A DNA stretch of 64,000 nt from Chaenocephalus aceratus (taxonomy: Eukaryota; Chordata; Actinopteri; Perciformes; Channichthyidae): NCBI GenBank assembly GCA_023974075.1, contig CM043797.1, positions 982,501-1,046,500 of the forward strand. The letters are read 5' to 3'. The notes under the pieces are model-generated. The model was given only the letters and a program-made list of their open reading frames with translations. It searched no databases and was not told the origin of the DNA. How positions within the stretch are numbered: position 1 is the stretch's first letter; each line of letters begins with the position of its first letter. Both the position numbers and the translations under genes were made by a program. Shown in pieces: positions 53,696 to 64,000 of the stretch.

Positions 53696-54248
53696 CTTCA
53701 ACTATGTTCAGACTTCGCGAGCAAGAGCATTCTAGCTGCTTCACTCACTAAATTCAAACCTGTAGCAGAAAATCTTTTGGCTTCTTTTAGAATGTATGCA
53801 CTTTTAAAAATAATTCCTGAGGAAGCATACTTCCTCATAGTTCCTCATAGTAGTAATGGTGTGTCATTTGTTTTGGAAATATTTTTGTACTTAACAATTG
53901 TTTCTGATAAAGACAAAGAACTGTCGGAGACGATTCATGTGTTGCCTTGAGTCCTCTTTCACCACCTTATGATCGCTCCTTTACACGACAGTTAACAAAG
54001 TGCTCTTTATACTTATATATAATATGTTCAATACATTTAGCCTCTACGATCATATATATTACATCTTCAATTTGATCTAAAATACTACATTGGACATTTA
54101 TTTGTCTCGGTCTGTTGTTAAGCTCAGATCTATGAGAATTAGCCAGGTGTGCGTGCGCGCGCACGTGCACAGGAAGTAGGATGTCTTAAGTGGATATTGA
54201 GGATAAAAAGAAAGATATAAGATAAAAGAAAGTGATCACCCGAGGTGG
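53696..54248. other. ints4 3' flank and convergent aamdc 3' side
   Basis: No exon recognised on either strand. TGATAAA at 53906 could serve as a weak poly(A) signal for ints4. The expected last aamdc exon was looked for here and not seen. Confidence 0.4.
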
Positions 54249-55662
<1,414 letters not shown>

Positions 55663-56416
55663 CTATAGAGCTATTTCAGGGTCATAAGTTTTGATCATTC
55701 AAAAAAATACAATTTATTTGAAAGTTCAAGTTGTTATCCTGAACTTTGAAAAATACAATGTATTCAAAATAAGTATTTGAAATCATTTTTCAGGTTGAAT
55801 ATTATTTTTATTCAGTTCAGCAATTTTTTTTAATAAAATATTTATTTTCAGATTTCACTTTTATACATATTTTGACATTTGAATCCTTATTTTTTTCAGT
55901 TGCAGATTTTTCGTTTTCAGATTCAAAACAATTATTTTTTCAGTTTAAAGTCTTGTTTTTTCAGGTTTCACATTGCTTCTCACCTTCAGATCGCTTCTCA
56001 CCTTCAGATCGCTTCTCACCTTCAGATCGCTTCTCACCTTCAGATCGTTTTTCACCTTCAGATCGTTTTTCATTTTCAGACTTTTGGCCCTGAAGTTGCT
56101 TGGGGGGCGGGGCTTAGCAAAGAGTAGTTTGGCATCCTGAGTGGCAGGCCTCCCTCTGTCATGTTGCCTTCATGGATGTTAGGTAGCGCGTGAAATATAA
56201 CTTAATACTTTCTATACACAATACTCCCGTGATTGGTGGGAAACAAAACTGATACCAGCGTCAACGTTCCGTTAAGCGAGCTGTTGAGCATCGTAGTTGG
56301 CAACAATCGAGGTATAAGAGCAATAAACTGTGCTCGAATGTGAAATTTGAATTATTGAAATATGAAATATTCTATTATATGGCTCTGGGTCTGCCCATAG
56401 ATATATATAAACACTA
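55663..56416. other. A/T-rich region with 18-bp tandem array
   Basis: Contains AATTTATTTGAAAGTTCAAG-like A/T-rich sequence and the tandem array described separately. No first exon of aamdc was recognised. Confidence 0.4.
55974..56080. repeat. 18-bp tandem array, about 6 units
   Basis: The unit CTTCTCACCTTCAGATCG is repeated, the last copies drifting to TTTTTCACCTTCAGATCG. It follows a more diverged TTTTCAG-rich lead from about 55890, suggesting the array grew from it. Confidence 0.95.
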
Positions 56417-57899
56417 GGGCTGCAGTAGAATAGTCCAAAAATCAGCTCCTAAATTCTAACCCTATCGTCTATTCCTTGACCTCTGAGTGAAACGTCACGG
56501 GGTTAAGGGATAGTGGATAGGAGAATTCAAAAGGACTTAGGAGAAGAGACTGCGGTACTTTAGAGAATCCGAATGCACTTTCACTATCCGACATGTTTAT
56601 GATGCGCCAGCGGACGTCATGAATGTGCGTCTGCTGCTGTGGGGGAACTATGGAAGCTACAGTTTTCTATACAGCGGACTACAACATGGATGTTCAATAA
56701 GAACGACGGACTCATCTAGAGACTCTGCACCGTGCTCTGAAGCTGCTGCTTTGCTTTATGAACGTGGACAACAGAGAAACATATTCTTCAGGACCAAAGC
56801 TGGAATTGAAATAAAAAAGGAAAGTGAAACTGATGCTCGTCACCCTCTCCCTCCGGTCCACATTAATACCAATGATCCCAATACGTATGATTGATGGAAA
56901 GATCTTAAAATCAATACAGATGTATTTATTATAAACGTTAGTCCTTAACATCTATCACTGAGTATATCACCATTCAAACATCTTTTAAAAGTTGAACAAA
57001 CCCCACACAGCTCAGTGAAGACTGAAATGTTGACTTTATTTGATCATTTCAGTAAAAACTAACGTTCATATTTCTCTTTTTGATTATAATACTGATGAAC
57101 GTTCAGAACAAAGCACTTTGGCAACTTACCACCTATGTTTTAAAATGCTTAATAAGCACCGTAACTTTCATGATATAATTTCTCGGTCATAATCGGTTGT
57201 TTCCGTGAACGGCCGACTGTTGAGTGACGCCAAATGCTGCGGCTGCAATGCATTGTGGGGCAGCATTTTCGCTTCTCCTGTCGGTTAGGGAGGTCCAGTG
57301 GTTCCTAAGCTAAAGGAGGTTATAAAGGAAGTTTGAAACCTCCTTTCCTTTCATTCTCATCATTCTAGAGAATTCGAACGGCACTTATCATGGCTGCCAC
57401 TGAGGGACTTCCGGGTCATTTCACTCCTTTAGGAAGGTTCCTAAGCTAAATGGACTATTCGACTTCAGCCCTGGGCTGAATTCATGACGTCCGCTGGCGC
57501 ATCATAAACACATCGGATAGTGAAAGTGCAGTCGGATTCTCTAAAGCAGCGGTCCCCAACCTTTTTTGCGCCACGGACCGTTTTAATGTCAGACAATATT
57601 TTCACGGACCGGCCTTTAAGGTGTGGCGGATAAATACACAAAATAAAATGATACAACCAGCATAAAAACTGTGGTATTTTCATAAATATAATATTAAACG
57701 TGAATCCACTGTGTACTCGTATGCAACTTTATTATCAGCGACCTCGGAACATCGCACCAACAACATAACATGAGTAACATCCTCTCTGCCCCCTAACACT
57801 CTGGTCGCTATGGTAACGTTTAAACATGCCTTCAAAATAAGATACAACACAAAAACAAATATAAAGTGCATGAAAAATACAGCTCACCATAACGCTAAA

Positions 57900-58199
57900 T
57901 CAGTGGGAGCCCTGAGCTTGTTTCTCTGCAACGAGACGGTCCCATATGGGGGTAATGGGAGACAATGACACCCGAAGTGTGTTGCTTATGTCCAGTCTCC
58001 TCCGTAATTTTGTTTTGGTTGCTGTCACTGCAGAAAATCCCGTTTCACACAAATAGGATTTCGGAAATGGCAACAGGGTTTTCAGTGCTGTTGTGGGGAT
58101 CTCAGGGTATTCTGCCGTGACTTTAATCCAGAACACCGGCAGAGTTGTTGTCTCGAACATACTTTTAAGGCCGCCGTCATTTGCGATCTCCAGCAGTTG
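57900..58199 (-). pseudogene. hAT transposase, C-terminal dimerisation part
   Basis: A minus-strand frame (57900-58160 and a few codons upstream) encodes FWIKVTAEYPEIPTTALKTL and SYLCETGFSAVTATKTKLRR, then RLDISNTLRVSLS: the hAT C-terminal dimerisation region. It ends with a stop at 57900. It is separated from the N-terminal piece by the 1.6-kb insertion; the frames on the two sides were meant to join. Confidence 0.8.
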
Positions 58200-58208
58200 A
58201 TCTTCTTC

Positions 58209-59810
58209 ACTGCGGTCAACTCAGCCGTCTCTCGCATTTGCTTGGTCAAATGAGCAGCGCTTCATTTTTGAGTGCGCGATTAATAGCGTATTTACGGTAA
58301 TCGCCGAGAAATGGCGTTGACGGTCGTACAAGTATGCTATATTTGATCAATCATCAATGATATTTGATGAGGGATAAAATGATTTTTAGCCATAAATTCT
58401 TAATAAAATTGGTACATGTTAGACTACTACCACAAATACAATCAAGTACTTTTACTGTGTACTATTTGAGTAACACAGTAAACCTAGTACATAATGCATG
58501 TTTTTCTGCCCTTTTGATGAGAGATACAATCATTTTTTGCAATGAGTTCTTAATAAATCGGTTATGCTGAAGTCTGTACTACTTGGACTACTACCACGAG
58601 TACAATCAAGCACTTTTACTGTGTACTTTTTGAGTAATCCTTTGTCAAACTCCACCCCTGAGTACAATAATGCATGTTTTTCTGCCATCTTTGATGAGAG
58701 ATAAAATGATTTTGTGCAATAAGTTCTTAATGAAATTGGTACTGTTGGATTCAGTACTACTTGGACTACTTACCAAAAGTACAATCAAGTACTTTTACTG
58801 TGTACTTTTTGAGTAATCCCCTGTCAAACTCCCCTCCAGAGTACAATAATGCATGTTTTCTGCCATCTTTGATTTGAGATAAAATGATTTCGTGCATGAT
58901 TTTGGTAGTAGTCCAAGTAGTACTGAATCCAACAGTACCAATTACATGAAGAACTTATTGCACAAAATCATTTTATCGCTCATCAAAGATGGCAGAAAAC
59001 ATGCATTATTGTACTCAGGACAGGAGTTTAAACGAGTATTACTCAAAAAGTACACAGTAAAAGTACTTGATTGTACTTTTGGTAGTAGTCCAAGTAGTAC
59101 AGAATCCAACAGTACCAATTTCATTAGAACTTATTGCACAAAATCATTTTATCTCTCATCAAAGATGGCAGAAAACATGCATTATTGTACTCTGGAGGGA
59201 GTTTGACAAGGATTACTCAAAAAGTACACAGTAAAAGTACTTGATTGTACTTTTGGTAGTAGTCCAAGTAGTACTGAATCCAACAGTACCAATTACATTA
59301 AGAACTTATAGCACAACATTATTTTATCTCAAATCAAAGATGGCAGAAAACATGCATTATTGTACTCTGGAGGGGAGTTTGACAGGGGATTACTCAAAAG
59401 TACACAGTAAAAGTACTTGATTGTACTTGTGGTAGTAGTCTAACAAGTACTGAGTCCAACAGTATCACTTTTATTAAGGAGGTATCGCTAAAAATCATTT
59501 TATCTCATCAAATATAGCAGAAGTTGCATGATTTTGTTCTCAGGAGGGGAATTTGAGAGTATTACCCAGAAAAAAGACAGTAAAAGTACTTCATTTTATT
59601 GTACTGAATCAAACAGTGTTAGTTTTTTTAAGAACTCATGGTAAAAATAATTTGTATCGCATGAAGCAGATTAAAACATGCATTCTTTTACTCTTGCGTT
59701 AGTGCCGCTTCTCAGCGATTACCGTAAAGGCGCTATAAATCGCGCACTCAAAAATGAAGAACTGCTCATTTGACCAAGCAAATTTGAGAGACGGCTGAGT
59801 TGACCGCAGT
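58209..59810. mobile_element. 1.6-kb foldback-like element made of head-to-head tandem units
   Basis: The ends ACTGCGGTCAACTCAGCCGT and its complement (long inverted repeat continuing about 110 bp to the TTTACGGTAATCGC block) are flanked by a perfect 9-bp duplication, ATCTTCTTC (58200-58208 and 59811-59819). Inside, a unit of about 176 bp (landmarks GATGAGAGATAAAATGATTT, TACTTTTACTGTGTAC, GTACAATAATGCATGTTTTC) occurs about four times forward (58330-58900) and about five times inverted (58905-59680). No coding capacity. A 9-bp duplication with long inverted ends fits Mutator-like or foldback elements (inference). Confidence 0.9.
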
Positions 59811-59819
59811 ATCTTCTTC

Positions 59820-60318
59820 TTGCGTAGACATGCTTGATTCACCTGGTTTGTTGACAAAGGGGTCGCGGATCCATTCCTTGGCAGTTCGTGGGTCTTTTGT
59901 GGTTGGGAAGTAGCGCTCGAACTCTTTTAAAAGCAAACACAGGTGATCATGCACCATCTGGGAGAATGAATTGCCCTCAGGAATTGCTTCTGTCCTTCTT
60001 GTTCATGCTTTTTTCTTTCAAAAATACTCCGAAGGCTTGTCTTTTAATGCAGGGTGCTTGGTCTCCAAGTGGCGAAGCAGTTTTGAAGGCTTCATTGCCT
60101 CATTAGAGAGCCGGTTGCCGCATATTATGCAGAGCGGGTTTGGTGCGCGGGCATCACCTGTCGCGATAAATCCATATTTTAAGTAGGACTCCTGGTATTG
60201 TCTGTTAAATGCAGCTTTTTTCCCCCTTGGAAGTCGTAGGCTCTTCTTCTGTCTCCTCACTGGGCCTTTTTCCCTTCGCAAAGAAACTTTCCAAAGATGT
60301 TTGTTTTTTACTCATTTT
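59820..60318 (-). pseudogene. hAT transposase, N-terminal BED-like finger part
   Basis: The minus-strand frame 60018-60281 encodes RGKKAAFNRQYQESYLKYGF and ARAPNPLCIICGNRLSNEAM, then KPSKLLRHLETKHPALKDKP: a C-x2-C...H-x4-H finger as in SCAND3/ZBED5-type transposases. 59820-59957 encodes LLLKEFERYFPTTKDPRTAK, normally far downstream in such proteins, so a large internal part was already deleted before the younger element inserted at 58209-59810. Confidence 0.75.
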
Positions 60319-60603
60319 GCTAGTTTGTGGGTTTCATTTTAGCAGCAACGGATTAGCGGCATAGACGGATGTAACAGAGGGAATCTGGTCAGTTTTCAAA
60401 ATAAAACACTGTTCAAACTCAGATAATAAATAAAACGGGTTTGGGGACCCCTGCTCTAAAGTACCGCAGTCTCTTCTCCTAAGTCCTTTTGAATTCTCCT
60501 GTCCACTATCCCTTAACCCCGTGACGTTTCACTCAGAGGTCAAGGAATAGTCGATAGGGTTAGAATTTAGGAGCTGATCTTTGGACTATTCGACTGCAGC
60601 CCC

Positions 60604-63436
60604 GGTTTCTCAAATGTACCTACCCCACCTTTAATCTATAGTGGTTAGGGAAAGTTTCCTTGTTTTGCCTATTAACTTAGAACTGAAGTAATAAAGAATA
60701 GGCAGACTACTATCATTAGTTTGTTTTAACATTCACATGTTTCAGCATTCCTGACCTCAGCCGTTTTATTTTGTAACCCGTTGAGAGAGAGATTTAAATT
60801 GAGTTTTCCTCAGTAGCTGAATGTGATTACAGCAGCATTGGATAGGTGTGCACCACCTTTTGGGTTCTCCGAATCAGTGTGTTGGTGAAGAGTTGCTCAC
60901 TGCAAACAGAAGAAGTGTGCAAAGAACGCATCTCTGAGGAGATATTGACATTTTGCTTGTGCCTCGTTGTCAAGGCAACAGTGGTGTGAAGAGGTACTGC
61001 GGTTTTGGGGGATTTCTGCTGTACAGAGGACAACGTGTGTCTGCCAAGTGATTCCTTCCCTCATCCCAATGCCAGGGAGAGTTTCCTTGGAGCCCACTGA
61101 CCAGGGCCGGTCCTAGCTTTTTGGGGACCCTGCCACTGACTACAGCTGCATCACTGACTGTGCTCATTATGACAAGATCTTGAGACATGCTGGTCTCAGA
61201 TTGTTCAGACTCTGAAGGAATGATGCAATGATTTTACAGCATAATTGTGCAAGAGTTTCCCAGGGGGTGGTGTAGAAACCTTAATGCTCAGTGTTTAGAT
61301 AGGAGGCTGCTTGTTTAAACGATGGTCTGGAATACTGAAAAGATTAAAGTTTAATATTCTTGTTTAGCAAACAAGACATCTGATTATTATGTCACACATA
61401 CTAATCTTGACATAGAAACTAGCTATGGGTAAAACGTGTGGTTGTTAACCATTGTTATCATGAACAAAAGATAAATAAGGAAATAGTATCTGCTTAAAGA
61501 TGAACGGATTTCATATCCTAGAGAGGATTAGTTATTGTGAATACTCCACAAGGTATCTACTAATGTATTTTAAAGAACCAAATTTAAAGAACTTGAATTG
61601 ACTTGATAAATAAGTGAAGATAAGAAGATGTATTAACCATGAATTAATCAATTGGTAAATTAAAAATAGCAGTAAAGAGAAAACTATTAAAGTGAAGTGA
61701 AAAATCATCCTAAAACACACTGAGGGAAAAGGGGGGGGGGGCATGATGGAAGTATGCACTCGACTTTAAGTAGTGGGTGTTTGGGAGTTAGGAGTACAGA
61801 GTAGAACCATATTCTTCAATCTTTTCATCATGTTTACAAATTATTCTTTTAGAGTTTTTATTCATGTGTGAATTTGGTAGTGTTTTAATTTGTTACAGTA
61901 TTGACCAGTTCAAAGGGAGAGTTTTAGTAACAGCTCTATAAGATCAGACACATATTTATTTATATAGGTCATGTTGAAGGGAAAGCTAGTTCTAAACAAA
62001 ATATAGTATTTCAATCTGAGGTATTGGCTTCACCATTGTGGCATATATTACTACAGGAGAACTTTTTATGGGGAAATAACTGTTGTTTGTTGTTCAAAAT
62101 GTAGAGTTTAAAATTAAATTAAAATTAAAAACAGCTAATTTAATTTTGAAAAAGCAATATAATTGGGAGTAAACAAATGTGGGGCCTTAAGGTCACCCAT
62201 TGTAAAGGTGCATATTATTGACGACCAATAAGGAGAAGGGGTCACTCGACCCACCCTGCAGTGGTTTTAAAATCTTACTTGCAGCTTCACAGGGAGCGCA
62301 CGGCACCAGATTATGAGTTGAAAAGACAAGCGTCACCACCTCCTAATGGACATCCATTTAATTAGTAATTAACTGACATTTAGAGATGTTAAAAAGTAAA
62401 AACATACCTACCATAAGTGATCATTCCTAAATTCAACTACAAACCATTGATGAAATGACTTCTGTTTTTAAATCCTTGATAAAGGAAGGAGTGATTGTTA
62501 CATGTTCGGACACCCAAGGTTCCACGCACGGTTAGGGAGGTTAAACATTGTTCTTTAAGTGGACCAGAATTGGAGATAAATGATTATGAGTTATGAAATA
62601 CATGGCAGAGCTTTACAGGTCCTAATAATGTTTTGACTCAAGAAGATAATTATATGCATAAGTTTCTGAAATAGATCTGTTGGACATTTTAATATAGATT
62701 AGGTGTTAATAAACTCAGTAGTAGTACAATGAGGAAGTGACATTTTTGGCTAACACATTTCAGGGTATGTGGGAAACAGCTGTTCTGATGAAAAGTTAGA
62801 GATGTCTTGAACATTATAGTTGTAATCGTGATTTAATAAATGATGGCGCTCCATATATGACAGATTTGTGTAGACAAAGGATACTGGCCTATGCTGAAAT
62901 ATCAAAGTCTCTGCAGAGCACGACACATGGCCAAAAATACTGAGACCAAATGACCTTTGACCCTGACCGACAGTGTAACTTGAGAAGGCACTGTCAATGA
63001 CTGACTCCGGGGTGAACCTGACCAAGACTTTACAACCTGACAGTGTGAGCGTGTGTCTGCATGTGATCAGTGTAACTGCATGATTTAAAACAATGACTAA
63101 TCAAGCATGCTTTTGGACTAACACATTATCCTGGCGCTCTGTGGGCAACGAGAGGTTTCCTAACATTCCACAGAATTGGAAAACCGCACTTGTGACACAT
63201 TTCTAATCTACTTGATGGTATTTCACTCCCACAGGAGGTGGCTGTTTGCAGAATGTGAAACTCAAACTAAAACATGAAGATTCTGTTTCTTTTAGGACTG
63301 AAAGATGGAGAGAAACACTTCATTTCACTGAAGTGTTTACTGTGGAAATGATGGATGTACATTTGTGAATGACCTGAAGGTTTTCTTCCCATACAGGATT
63401 TTGGTTACACATGAGTTCATGTGTAAAAAGGGGGAG
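60604..63436. other. intergenic stretch, no recognised gene
   Basis: A/T-rich with only short frames. 61103-61125 (CCAGGGCCGGTCCTAGCTTT) resembles one end of a hAT family, without a visible partner. A poly(G) run lies at 61731-61741. No exons of a known gene were recognised. Confidence 0.4.
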
Positions 63437-63953
63437 TGTAAACTTCACAATCTACATTTTTCATTTAGGGACTGAAAGGAACCTGCCGCCCCAACTCGGA
63501 TGTTCAATCTGACCATTGATTGACAGTTTTAGAATTGACCTGCTCCATATCTGGGGATAAGATACTGTTTGATGGATGTTGACATGTCTCTAATATTGAT
63601 TGAGTTATAACGGGTAACACAGATGCAGAATCAGTGGCCAAATTTCATTTAAGAATAACACAGATGCTTGTCAGAAATTCAGAGCTATTGAAATATGTTA
63701 TTTAGTTCACCTAAAGATGTTTGATTTAGGTTTTATTTAGTTGGCACAGTCCAAGTATTAAGATTCTGAAGCTGCACTGCAGTACATTCATGTAGGAGGT
63801 CTACAATTAATTTAGAAAACCTGTTCCCAGACGGCTGTTGTTTTAAGACACCCCACCAACCGGCTCCAAGCGGCCTACGCAGTGGTGGGTCAAACAGCTG
63901 GGGGCCCCGGAGCCCTGAGCGTAGGCTTAAGGGGTATCAGATTTCTCCACACA
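63437..63953 (+). repeat. possible LTR-like segment at the window edge
   Basis: Begins TGTAAACTTC after AAAAAGGGGGAG and ends CTCCACACA. It is followed within 2 bp by TTGGTGACGCCAAAAGGGGG, which could be a primer-binding-site-like leader. No second copy or coding sequence is inside the window, so this is only a suggestion. Confidence 0.2.
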
Positions 63954-64000
63954 GGTTGGTGACGCCAAAAGGGGGACCTGAGGAGCAGGAAGCCGACACA

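Larger units (their letters stand above)
57547..60453 (-). mobile_element. 2.9-kb hAT element with its own transposase gene
   Basis: The ends CAGCGGTCCCCAACC and GTTTGGGGACCCCTG are inverted repeats (13 of 15 match). The 8-bp duplication CTCTAAAG lies at 57539-57546 and 60454-60461. It carries, on the minus strand, the beginning and end of a SCAND3/ZBED-type hAT transposase, separated by a younger insertion. Confidence 0.93.
56417..60603. mobile_element. Harbinger-like inverted-repeat element (outer layer)
   Basis: Left end GGGCTGCAGTAGAATAGTCC; right end GGACTATTCGACTGCAGCCC. The arms stay complementary through CTAAATTCTAACCCTATCG, GTGAAACGTCACGGGGTTAA and the CACTATCCGACATGT/GCGCCAGCGGACGTCATGAA block. 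The interior 57190-57465 shares GCATTGTGGGGCAGCATTTT and GGTTCCTAAGCTAAATGGAC with 30011-30170 and 39511-39600, next to the Harbinger genes, hence the name (inference). The right arm is split by the hAT at 57547-60453. Confidence 0.75.

Noticed and set aside
53283..53744. Cys/Val-rich minus-strand frames of 80-150 codons
   Set aside because: Simple-repeat translation of the ACACA-type tract after ints4.

Overview
The window is vertebrate nuclear DNA, almost certainly from a ray-finned (teleost, probably percomorph) fish. Supporting signs are a split ribosomal protein S3 gene with U15 snoRNAs in its introns, pieces of INTS4 and AAMDC, and very dense teleost-type transposons: hAT, Harbinger, Tc1, L1, CR1/L2-like LINEs and Ty3/gypsy. 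There is one 100-N assembly gap (50992-51091).

Layout. 1-41970 holds no recognisable host gene and is almost wholly a graveyard of nested mobile elements: a decayed minus-strand gypsy element invaded by a LINE (0.9-4.0 kb); an L1 split by a 1.65-kb hAT (4.0-6.8 kb); a 2.9-kb element with long inverted ends (8.2-11.1 kb), with a deleted second copy at 25.4 kb; small hAT and hairpin elements (11-14 kb); a chromodomain-type gypsy element (19.1-25.3 kb) split by a hAT that itself carries a smaller element; TTF-type hAT, L1 and Harbinger pieces (26.6-30.2 kb); a multi-layer palindrome (30.3-34.8 kb); and a hAT-in-hAT-with-LINE nest (35.8-39.5 kb).

42.0-48.0 kb carries the complete plus-strand rps3 gene: seven exons, 245 codons, a TATA/5'-TOP promoter and a poly(A) signal. 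Introns 2 to 6 each carry one U15 (SNORD15) box C/D snoRNA. 51.1-53.4 kb carries the last six exons of ints4 (plus strand, about the C-terminal 260 residues), starting at the assembly gap and with apparent one-base indels. 54.9-55.7 kb carries two minus-strand exons of aamdc, tail-to-tail with ints4. From memory of the human 11q14 locus, AAMDC and INTS4 are convergent neighbours there too. The last aamdc coding exon is not found; its expected place is occupied by a repeat.

56.4-60.6 kb is another nest: a Harbinger-like inverted-repeat element contains a 2.9-kb hAT, whose transposase gene is interrupted by a 1.6-kb element built of head-to-head tandem units of about 176 bp. 60.6-64 kb has no recognisable gene.

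Best candidates for something new: the alternating duplication of U15 units through five consecutive rps3 introns, and the 1.6-kb head-to-head array with a 9-bp target duplication. Target-site duplications were read directly from the sequence. Family names rest on recognised motifs, without database searches.
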